Shown here: positions 45,601-57,600 of the stretch, piece by piece
Layout: the number at the start of each line of letters is the position of its first letter
Numbering within the stretch: the first letter of the stretch is position 1
Origin: Branchinecta lynchi
Taxonomy: Eukaryota > Arthropoda > Branchiopoda > Anostraca > Branchinectidae
Reading direction: 5' to 3'
DNA length: 64,000 bases
Assembly (NCBI GenBank): GCA_023053575.1
Contig: JAKZAP010000014.1
Location: forward strand, 10,292,001-10,356,000
The notes under the pieces: generated by a model
What the model saw: the letters and a program-made list of their open reading frames with translations, nothing else
What the model was told of the DNA's origin: nothing
Database searches by the model: none
Position numbers and translations under genes: made by a program

Positions 45601-48600
45601 AACTGGAAAGGTATAGGACCACAATGGAAGTCTCGTTTATTTTAGAGCTTCATAGAATTGTTCAGCAGTGTTAACAGTAACTTGTCCTCTCTAAGTCTTC
45701 AGCCAGACCTGGCGCTTTCCTTCGGCTCCAATACCATCCATGGGACCTGTACCGTGTGCTGTTCCTGAAAACGACCTCGTACACCAATAATGTGATGTGT
45801 GATGAACAAGTGCACCAACCGTGTAGCCATCCTTGTATTGACTGCCAGCAACATCACTCCAGTGATGTGTAATGATAGGCTGCAAATGATATGCACGAAA
45901 AATGGTCGACACAAATCTTGGTAAAAGCTGCAGCAGCATTCGTGTCATGGTTTCCGCTTACAAACATGCTGATTTTGCCACATGGCAACCGGTGACGACT
46001 GTTGTCAGCCGGTGCCGGCACCGGTCGGCCACCGTGCATTTGCTGTACACTAGGTTAGGTCGTCACTTACGATTACATAGCTCAAGTATGCAAGGCCCCC
46101 TTTCAGGCTACTGTAATAAATAACATGTGAAGATTGAAACGGATGTACGGTACTAACCCAGTGCCCACTCATGATTTTATTTTGTTCGTTGATTGCATAG
46201 ATCTCAGCAAAGTCGGACTGCAAGACAGTGTCAGCCCCTCATAGAGTTTCTTTGACTTTCCTGAGCACATAGTGCAGTCGATGCTCTTAGAGGCAAGTAA
46301 GACCTTCTTGAGCAGAGCCGGTCCTTGTGCCTTTGTGCATCTCGCACTTTTATGTCTCGATGTTGACTTTATTCTTCCGTTGTGCATAGCTCACCTCAAC
46401 TTCTTCGTCATATTCTGGGCCCAAATGACAATCAACAATGTTCGAAAAGATGCGTGACCCCTGCTCTCCACAAACATGTAAAACTCTTTTTGCGCATTCC
46501 ACTTTCGGCAAAGTGTTGTCCGCTTTTCATAAGGGCAGAAAGTAATCAAAATTGCCAAGGAAAGCTAATTTAATCAAACACAATGCGGTATATAATCTTT
46601 TTCTAACATAGAATTGATGTAAATTGTGCTTTCTCGTCAAAACGTGACTTACCCTCGACACTTCGAGGGTAAGTCACACATTTTGACCCTGTGGTAAATA
46701 ACCTCTCACACGGAAACCGCTGGTCTTACTCAAAATTTGGTTGCACATTCTATATTGTGGATGGATGCATCAGAGCCGGACAGGTTTGGACTCGATTCTG
46801 GTTTGATTTGTGTTATGGGTGAAAACAATACGTGCTCAAACGTGACTTACCCTCGCAGTAAAAAAGGGTAGCTTAAGATGAGTAGGTAAAAGTTTGTTTA
46901 ATTAGATGGCGATTGTTGCAAGAACAACAGTTAAGTCTTGTCTAATGATGGCAGTGATTTCAGACTTTTTTCTAAAGTAATTGTATTGATTAGAAAAAGC
47001 TCAACTACTTTTTATTCTTTGTTTTAAAAATGAACCGACTTCTGAACCAAACAGTTTGGATTCTTACCTTTCGAATGATGTATTCATAAGCCCAAAATTA
47101 TAACTTTTAGAATTTTGTCCATGTGTCTGAAATACCGAATTTTCACCCAAAATACAAAATCCCTCAGACGTGTCAAAATATTTCAGTGTGTTCAGATATC
47201 AGCTTTAACAAATAAGCTGCCTTTTTAGTTTAACGTTAACGAGCGTTTTCGTAACACATAATAAAAGCTAGAACACAACAGTATTCTAGAGTTTCTGCAG
47301 AGATGGTCACTACGGAGAATTGTCGGTAAAACATCAAAAAATTCCGGTAAAATTCTTAAGCCCCCCCCCCCCCCCCCCCCCCCCCCCTGCCCATCAGGAA
47401 GGTGTCAGGATGCCCCTGGTTCAGGTAACAATGAGGAGGACTTGTTGGAAAACAAAAATATGTTTAACTAGAAATATTGAAGCAAAATTTGTTTCTTCAG
47501 TATGTAAACCATTCTATTACCTTCAATCTAGTATGTTTTTCATATTTTTTTTTTCCTTTATAAGCCAGATAGATTTTTCTGAAGTAAGACTTCTCTGGAA
47601 ATTTGAAATCTTGTCTGAGGTTGGGTACCTCTCCTGTATAGGACTTTCAACTTTGAGACTGAATTATGGGCCCTGTAAATATGCAAAGCTTGCATATGTT
47701 TTTCCCACCCATTCTTGATTGAATAAACATAGTTAAGAACAAAGTATAATTGGAAATATGTGTTAGGGGAATCGAAAGTTTGCTGTAAAAGAAATGAGTC
47801 TTGCATCCTATTGTATTGGTCAGCTATAATGGCAAGGATGAAAAAACAACCGAGAGGACAGTCTAGTACACTAGCCCCTTTTCAGGCACGGTGCTCAAAC
47901 GTCTAGCACCATGCCTGGGTGCTAGACGTTCAAGCACTGTACCTTGGATTTCATGTATGGTGCATGGATTTCAGTATACAGTAAATACGTAAAACACAGT
48001 TTCTGTCATAACAACTGAGCACCAGCTTTGACAGGGCCGAAATTACTACCATGAATTAGAGAAATCAAAGACAATCCTTTATATATTTTTCACAACAAAA
48101 ACAAATGGCTCGGCTGACAACAGATGTGAAAAACCTCATTTCCTTTTCCACATAGTCAAGGGTTTTGCATGCAAAGTGTCCTGTGCCTCAGCTTTTTGTA
48201 CCTAGCAGCCAACCAGAATATTGGCTCTTGGGGAATAGATAGGGAAAATACATGGAAAATAGATAGGGTGCTGTTAGGTTTTTCATCTCCATCATCATTA
48301 GAGCCCTTTTGTTTTTGTTGTGAAAAATATATAAAGGATTGTCTTTGATTTCTCTAATTCATAGTAGTACTTTCAGCCCTGTCCGAGCCGGTGCTCAGTT
48401 GTGATGACAGAAACTGTGTTTTTTCTGTATGCACTGTATACTGAAATCCATGCACCATACATGAAATCGAAGGTACAATGCTTGAACGTCTAGCACCCAG
48501 GCATGGTGCTAGACGTTTGAGCACCGTGCCTGAAATAGGGCTAGTGTACTAGACTGCGAGAGGATGCGAGATTTCATTTTGTCATAAAAGTATGAAGGCT

Positions 48601-51600
48601 TCTAAAAACACATTTCTGATTAAACAAAAACTATATGTAGGCTAATTAATCATAAAGATTTGGAAAAAGGGATTTCACGTACTTACAAGCTTTGAATTCA
48701 TAAAGTTTCAAGTCCCATTGCATCATAGCCAGGCTTCACCTTCCAGATTACCAGACGTCCGGGGCTTCCGCATAGTCAAGCCAACCCTTCCAGATTTTCA
48801 AGATAATGATGACATCCAGTTTTGCTTTCTTCAACATTTCCTAGATGTCCCTTTCGCGTTTCAAATATCTCTTGCATCCCGCAGTCACAACTGTCAATCA
48901 CTTTCCCTTACCTTCCTACATCTGCATATTTGTTATGTCTCCCGAACGGATTGCCTCTATGGTACCTTCCAGACATCCGGAATCTGGGGTGTCCAACACC
49001 CCAGACTTCCAGACGTTTTTGGCCTGGCTTCACCTTCCAGATCCGTCTCGATGAAAACGGCTGTCTGGAATCCGGAAGAAAAATCTGGAAGGTGAAGCCT
49101 CGCTTTCACCCTTCCTAACGCGAAAACAGTGAATTTGTACATCTTGTGACTAATTGACACCTTAAAAACACAATGCTCATCTTACGAAAAGTGCTGTGTA
49201 CAAGTATACGAGAGTCTACTTGTCAGTATATACTCAGGTATATAGTGAGTCACTCTTCCACTGTGACTCAATATATACCATAACTGAATAGTTTATCAGT
49301 TTGAAAAGCTGCTGAAATCCACAGTAGCTTTCACTGATAGGAAGCTGTGAAGAATCAAGTTTGATCTGAAGAAAGCTCTTTGTCTCCTCCTGAAGGATTT
49401 CCTAATTATTGTTGGAGACAGGTGACAGCGGATTCCTCTGTGAAAGAAATATATCGTGGAGTCAATGCTGGAACAAAATGTGGAATTTAGTTTGTGACAC
49501 GGTGTCTCTCTATAATTCAGAAGTCAGAAAAGGGGGTAAAGTGATTAGCCATTGAGTGTGTTATTAGAAAGTTATTAAAAAAGAACCTGTTATTAAAAAG
49601 AACCTGAACTTGTAACTTCAAAGTTTAACTGGGAAGCCAGCTTGAGCTTATTTGTATATCTAAATCTGGATTTACCTAAGTTATTCTGACGTTGTTGAGG
49701 GAATCGTTTGTTTTTTTTGCAATTGGCTTGTAGTGACACTGAGAATATGGACGATGGCCCGACAGGAGGAAAGTCACAGTTATGCCACGCAGTTTTAATT
49801 TCAAGAATACAATTTTTCATCACGAAAAATAAAGAATGAAAGGAAATCGAAGATCCTGCTTTATATGTGGATGCAAAGTTAGCTCAGAAGAGTACCAGGA
49901 GGTTTGGTTTTTGACAGTAGACAATTTGATAATGTTATTGCTGTTACATATTTTGAAGCTATGAAGAGCTACCAAAGCTTGAAACATTTTTCACAAAAAA
50001 AAAAAATCAGTAATCAGGTTCGTAACCACATTTCTTGTTTCATCCCTATTCAAGGAACCTTCATATATAGAAGGTTATCCATGACTCTTATTTATTTGCT
50101 GATTCATTTTAGATCCGATGTTAGTGCTGCAAAGGACTTAAGAAAAACATCCAAAGAACTCTATGATATCGCCTTCAAGGTTGAGAAAACTGTTGGATGT
50201 TTGGATCACTTACTTATTAACGGGTATGATGATGAGCAAATTTGGCAGCAGCTCGAGCTCTATAATGACAACCAGATGAACATTCTTACTAAAGGTATTT
50301 CAAAGCTGCTTGTAAAGGACTCATTGACATTCTCAGAGGAATCACAAAACTTCCAGTTTGAGGAACAAGATGGTGAAGAGCCAGACGCTGATGAAGAGGA
50401 GACTGGTTCCAATAGTGATCTGAGTGACCTTGATATTAAACTTAATAGTGAAGGTGATGAAAGTGATGGGTATGATGAGTTGTTTGCTGATGCCAATGCT
50501 GAAGAAGTCGATGATGAGGAGGAAGATGAGCCGGAGAGGGATCCATCTCCTGTTGATACTGGTAAGAGTCTTCTTCCAAGCCGCAGACTATCATGCCAGG
50601 AGTTAAAAACCAAAACTCATTACCCTAAACCGCACTTGCTAGTGACAAGGCTGTGTAGCCAATGGGGGGGGGGGGGGGAGAGCATGGGTTACAGGCAATA
50701 TTTAAAGCTACTTGTGAAAGTGTTAGCGTTTAGATTGTTTTGGGCGTGTGAAAAGGATGCAACAAGTAGCCTAAAAAATAACTTGGAACCAATTGTAGGC
50801 GGTTTTTTTCATCCAGTTCGTGATCTCGGAGGGGAAAATAGTAATGGCTATATATGGAGTATCGTACTTTCGTATTTGTATCCTCAGTAGTGCCGAAGAA
50901 TCAGGATGTCAAGCGCCGTGCTAGCTCAATGTCATCCATCTTAGAGCCTCGTTGAGCCTGAGAATCTCCCATCCAACATTCGACGAGAAGGAACTACGGC
51001 TGTTTCCGTGGTGGGCTAGAACAAGCTTGGAACAGCAGTAGTAACTTCCATCCATAAACATATTAAACTAATAGTCCTATTTGAAATTTGTATCTTGATT
51101 TTGATTGGTCGACAGTGGTGAAATGGTCAGTCAAGCAGATAAAGACCTCCTTTACACCCAGTAATCATGGCATCCATTACTTTTCATGAAATAGGATATA
51201 GTAGCCTAAATGGTTTTACCTCATTTTTTTTTAACATTCAAACTTTCCGCTCGGATTTATTACCATACCATGAACCTTGTCATCATGCTCTTGTGCATGG
51301 TAGATGAGAACTTACCAACGTAAATATACTTTCAGTCCTAGCTGACTAGGAATCATGTAAGAACAAGAGCCCATATGGCACTTGCAAGGCTGGGTCAGAT
51401 GGAAGTGATGGTCAAAACTATTTTTGTTTCCCTTTTCCGTTAAGATGCACCAAACTTGCTAGGCTGGGTCAGAGGATGGAAGTGATGGTAAAAAGTTTTT
51501 TTTTTTTTCTACTTTTTGTTTGAAATGCGCACTTTAAGGGTGCTAAAAATATTTTTTAAGAAAACAATTGAGGCAAAAAGGATCATGTGCTCATGGCGAT

Positions 51601-54600
51601 CGTGAAAACGTTAATTTTGCTTAAAAGTATTTTTTGTATTTTACAGTTAAGATGAATTCTTTAAGTGATGCTCGGATCGGAGAGTGACGGTGTCTAACCC
51701 AATGATGTCAAGTTTCTAATGCTCCAGCATAATTTCATCGTCCTAGCACATCTGGAAGTACCTTAACTCACAATCACCGGAATTCCGGACACCCCCTACA
51801 GTTCCCCCCCCCCCCCTTGGTACCCAAATCCGGTCCTATTCTGTCACCGATGCACCTAGGACTTGTGCCTGTACTTCCCACCAAGTTTCATCCTGATCGC
51901 TCCACTCTATGCGTGTCAAAGTATGTCAGGTTCTTCCCTCCGACCCCCCCCCCCCCTCTCCCAGTTCATCGGATCCGGTTCGGACTTGAAATGGGACATG
52001 CTGAGACATGAGTTCTTTCAAGATATCAATTTTCGTTAAGATCCGATAACCCAATTCGAAAGTTATGCATGCTACTAATTCCCTGATCCTGCCGTCTCCC
52101 CCTCCCCCACGATAGTAAGATCGAGCATATGTCTGTTTCCAAGGTAATCTGGTCGGGTCCCTGAGATGCCTGCCAAGTTGTATCGTCCTAGCCCACCTGG
52201 AAGTACATTAACTACGGATAGCCGGAATTCCGGAACCCCCGTCCACCTCCCCCCCCCCCCCACAGTGTCCGAATCCGGCCCAGTCCTGTCAGTGATGTAT
52301 CTAGAACGTGTGCTTGTTCTTCACACCGAGTTTAATCCCGATCGCTCCACTCTGAGAGTTTCACACGATTTCCGGTTCTTCCCTGCGACCCCCCCCCCCC
52401 CTCCCAGATCCGTCGGAAAGTCCGTATGGTCCGGACTTGAAATGAGACATCTGAGACACGAGATCTTTCCAGGTATCAAGTTTCATTAAGATCCGATCAC
52501 CCGTTCGAAAGTTCTGCATGTCGCTATTTTCCCGATTCCGCTCACCTCCCCCTCCCCCCCCCACGGTGGTCGGATCGTGTAAGCGACCATTTCCAAGTTA
52601 GTTTGGTCGGGTTTCTGCTATGCCTGCCAAGTTTTATCGTCCTAGCCCGTCCACACGATTTCCGGATCCCCGCTCCGACTCTCCCCCAGATTCATCGGAT
52701 CCGGTCCAGACTTGAAATGAGAAATCTGCGACACGAGATCTTTCCAGATATTAATTTTCATTGTGATCCGATCACCCGTTCGAAAGCTATGAATGTCCCT
52801 ATTTTCAGGATTCGACCACCTCCCCCTCCCCCCACGATGGTGGGATCGGGCAAATGACTATTTCTAAGTTAGTTTTGTCGGGTCTCTGAAATGCCTGCCA
52901 AGTTTCATCGTCCTAGCACATCTGGAAGTTCCCTAACTCGCAAACACCGGACTAACCGACCGACAGACCGACGGAAATGTGATCGGTATATGGCACTTAG
53001 CCGGAAGGCAAGTGCCATAAAAATTACTCGAAACGGATAAGTCAGCTAGGATATTCTTCAGCGATCATTCGGCCCCGACTTAGTAATGTACTTAGAGCGT
53101 GTTCCACCCTACTTACTGTAGTTACTACGCATGACGTCACGAATTCTGGCTTTTTTGGCGTCAAGGCTGGAACTTATTTTTCTATTTTCAGCAAAATATC
53201 GTGCCACAGGCTAAACCAACCAATCACATCACAGATATGTGTGGTTCCCACGCTTACTACGCTCCCGAGCGTGGTAAGCAAATGGTTACCGTTAGTTACT
53301 ATTTCGAGAAGATTGGAACGGTAAGCGTAGTAACTTTTCATGTGGTTGGAACGAAAATAGTTACTAGTGTTAGAAGGGTGGAACTCGCTCTTTATTTCCT
53401 TAAAGTTTAACTGGAAAGGCAGCTTACTTTAACATCTGATATTTGGATACACTGAAACATTTGACCTATCTAAAGGATTTTGAATTTTTCACCCTAGGCT
53501 CTAGTCATGACGTTCAGAATATGCGCTGATTGGACGGCAACCTAAAATTCATACTGATGCGGAGATTTTGAATTTGAAAACAAGCCTGCACTTGCAATAT
53601 TGAAGATGATAAGCGTGCGTTTATGTTTCTACAATAGCTTAATATTTCAGTTGGTTGGTTGGTAGATCTTCCAAGCATAGAGAGATAGGCGAAAAGGGTA
53701 CCACAAACCCAAAAGATTAAGTTCATTCGATGAAGTCCATTCTCTGTGGACAGCGGAAAAACTGAGTAACGCATTTTAATGCGGTTTTCAGCCCTATTTT
53801 AGTGAATAGGCTACGTGATGTATCTAGATTGTAGGGTATTAGCCCTTTTCGGTTAAACTTTAATAGCTTGTATTCTACATGCTAGCATTGGATCGTCATT
53901 CACGCAAATACAACATGACACAATTATATAAATATACGTTACGTCTATACGTACAACTTATGAATATCGTTTAACTGACTGACTAGGATTAAAATATTGG
54001 GTGAAATAGGGTACAAAAGATCTCAGATAACGATCATAGTCGACTCTATGGGTGGTCTTACTAATCTCTGTGAAGCAGCGTCCCTCTGTCTTTGTCGCGT
54101 ACCAGGCCTGCTAGGCCTCAAAATGAGGTAAAATGGCACGATGCGCTTGTGATGCGAGACATTTGCTCCCAAACGCTTTTGTTAGCTGGTGCCGTCTGTC
54201 AGCAAGGATACTCTATATGAGTTAGTCCAAACATGCCAGTGATCCTCGGGAAGAACGAGAAAATGTAGCACTAATGACTCAAACTCAACAACTCAATCAT
54301 GTCTTAACCAATCACGGCGATGTTTGGGAGCAGCTGTGAAACCGCTTCGGCTCTTTCGCTAGGTACAGGGCGATTTTGCATCTGCACGAAGAGATACCCT
54401 AGGTTCACGCTGAGGCGATATTCGCCATCGCCGAGATTTTCGTCGCCAAAATCGGAAATTTCTGTTGCTTCGTCAGGCGATTTTCAATGTTGGGAAAATT
54501 CAGCTTTAATCGGGCGACAGTACGATTTTATGCACGCAACAGCAGTATTTGCGTTGAATTCTGTTGCCGATGGAAAATTCAGTGTGAACATCCAGGCGAT

Positions 54601-57600
54601 AAGAATCTTCTATCGCTGCGACTGAAAAATCTCGTTCATCGCCGCGATTTGCTCTGTGTGAACCTAGGGTATAAGTCGTTTTCTTCCTTCGGTTAACCGA
54701 CCTAAGTTTTAGAAGCTGTTTTTTTTGCTCCGTTTGCCGGTCGGTTAACCGACCTGTGGACTGAGGCGGGAGCTCCGTCCAACCGACCTACGCTCTTGGC
54801 ACGGCGCGAATTTTAATTCTCATTGAAGAGATAGGTGCCGGCGACAGGAAGACGCCATTTTTTCTTATAAGCCGTTTTTTAGAGCTCAGCCGAATCGACC
54901 GGCGAGATGAAAAAACAGTCAATAGTGGCAAATAGGTAGGTTAACCGACCTATGGAGAAAAGGGAAAAAACGCAGCTATTGTTTGATGGATTTTAGTTTT
55001 GACACGGCTGCTGTTTTTGCTGCTATATTGGGTTAGACACGGGAGTTTTGTTTCCGCAATTTGATTAACTTTCGTTTTATTGTGATTTAGGTCCTGGGGT
55101 TTGAGTTTTCTTTCAACGATAACGCCATTCAGTGTTTTTTTGTAGGGAGTAAGGCAGCTACAGCCTAAAGAGGACCCTTGCGATGAAGGACCGGAACATC
55201 ACTAAAGAATATCCGAATTGACTCATCCGTTTTGAGATGTTTTTTCTTTTTTTCTTTTACTTGAAAGTCCTGGTTTCCATTTTGACTATTTGATAGGTTC
55301 GAACACTGCCTGTGGATCCTTGGTTGAAAATGAAACGATCTCGGCAATTCCTGTCTTACAAAATGGGAAGGTTTAAACCTCTTATCATCGAAACTGATGT
55401 CAATTTTGTTTTAAACTTTTTTTTAGTTACACGACATGTAGCAGATTTTGGACAAGGTTAGTATGACTTTAAAGGAAACTTGTTAAAATTTTAAACGTTT
55501 GCACCGAGCATTCGAAACTTAAATTGCCACTATGTTTATCAATCCACTAACAAAGATATTACACATTTTTTCAAGAATTTTTTTTTCATTTCTTTTCAGC
55601 GCCAAAAAGAATGCTTCCGCAAAGAAAATCTGTTGTCGACGAAGGTTTCTTCAAACTCAGTGAAATGGAGGACTTCCTCAATAAAGAAGATATAAGATTT
55701 GAGAAGAAGGATAACGCAGAAGAAAATGAAGACTCAATCGATCTTTTTGAAGAAGTTGAATCGGATGATGAATCAGAAAACGATGAGGACGACAAGGTAT
55801 CTTCTGAGCACTTTTTCTGGAAGCAATAGTTCCGTTTTTACATATACTACGGTCCAGAAGTGTTTTTGCAGTTAACGTGGTATCTGATATTCAGATACCA
55901 CGGTAACTGCGAAAACGACTTTAGACCGTGGTATCAGATACCACGGTAAGTGAAACTCCTGTCAGAACGGCACCATGACTTAGTCATGAAATTCGGAAGG
56001 ACGTGCTTGTCAACAGAAAAGCAAAGGGGTATTCTGTCAGACTGTGCAGTAAAGAATGATAAACAAGCACGCACCAGAACGGCAAGTAAATTAACGCTAC
56101 AAAACCCACCTAGTCACTCTTCTGATAGATTCCTTAAGTCCTTTCTGCCATGTTTTGTGAAGTCTTTTTAACAATTGAAGACTCCTATAGCGTTTCGACA
56201 ATTAATCTAGTATCACATATCTTATATTTTTGGGATCCCAGAACTTAAGTGGGGGGATACCTATGACTTCGTAAGAGTTGTCCGTCCCTCCGTCTGTCTG
56301 CCCGTCTGTCAGCACGATAACCCTCGAAGGGAATGAGAAATTTTGACGAAACTTAGTGTGGAGGACTCATTTAACTGATAATGAGATAGCCGATTTAGGA
56401 GTAGTGCCACATGATGAACACGAATATGAAAACCATTTTTTCGCCGGACAAGTAGTTCGCCCAGAATCCGGACAACACCGGAAAGTTTCTTAAAAGTCTT
56501 AAGTTTTATTCAAAGTTGATTATATGTTCAGTTTAGGGGTAGGAAGACATGCTGAACATTTATATGAAAATCATTTTCTGGTCGGACAAGTAGTTCGTGC
56601 AGAATCTGGCCGATTTGTTAAAAGTAAAAGTTTTACCTGCAGTTGATTTGATGTCCGATTTAGGGGTAGAATACATGCTGAATCCGCTTTTGACAACCAT
56701 TTTCTACCCGGACATATAGTTCGCCCGGAATCCGGCGGAAACCGGAAAATTTGTTAAAAGCCAGGTGACGTTCCACACCGGCTTTAAACTGATTAATATT
56801 CTTTGGATTTACGACATTTTCAGGTAGATGATTCCAGTATTCAACTATCTGGTTTCTGAAGCTCCACTTTGTCATCTCTTTTCAAAATTTGTCACCACGC
56901 AGTTTCCGGCTGTGTCCTCTGAGACCGTTGTGGTTGAAGATGAGGACATCATCAAGTCTTATGTTGTCATAGTAATTATAACATATCTTTAAAGTTAAGT
57001 TAAACTTCGTAATCCTAAGTTTTCGAGCCGATTTTCGTAAGGCAGATAGCGAATGGCCGGAATTGTTTTTGTTTCCCATCTCTGAACTTGCTCAATGGCG
57101 ATGACGTCCTAGCTATAGAAGGGCCTTGTTGTTGCGTGGCCATATTCAGGTAATGGGCGAGCTAGGGATTTTAATAAAATCGGAAATACCGACTTATCCC
57201 TGAATGTAAATGTCTTTCTCATACGATGCACAATTCTTGTTCGTAGTGTGTTGAGAATTTCAAATTTGAGTCCGTAACTACCCCGAGGTCACGCTTAGAA
57301 GTGTCTATCGAAATCGTCCTGCCGTCCAAGGTGTAACGATGGTCAAGGCTGGACCAAGACGAAGGTGTTGACATTTGTCGGTATTCAGCTCCATGGCTCC
57401 TTCAGTTATCCACGGTCAAGGTGTTTTTGAAGATTCTCGGCATCATTGAGTCCCTTTATGCCTCTGTACACCTTAGTGTCGACAGCGTGTAGCATAACCC
57501 AAGAGTTGATACCTTAGGTTAAGTCATTTATGTAAATGTTAACTGTCAAGCTTGCGGTCCAAACTGCGTTTTTCAATAAGATTTTCGATATTCCCTATAC

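Noticed and set aside
49904..50890. Single 328-codon open frame
   Set aside because: Only 50113-50561 is MPP10 coding; the flanks are intron that happens to be open, with clear splice sites at both ends and a poly-G run in the downstream part.
51817..52857. Pro-rich frames of 64-107 codons
   Set aside because: They come from C-run-containing tandem monomers of a repeat element.
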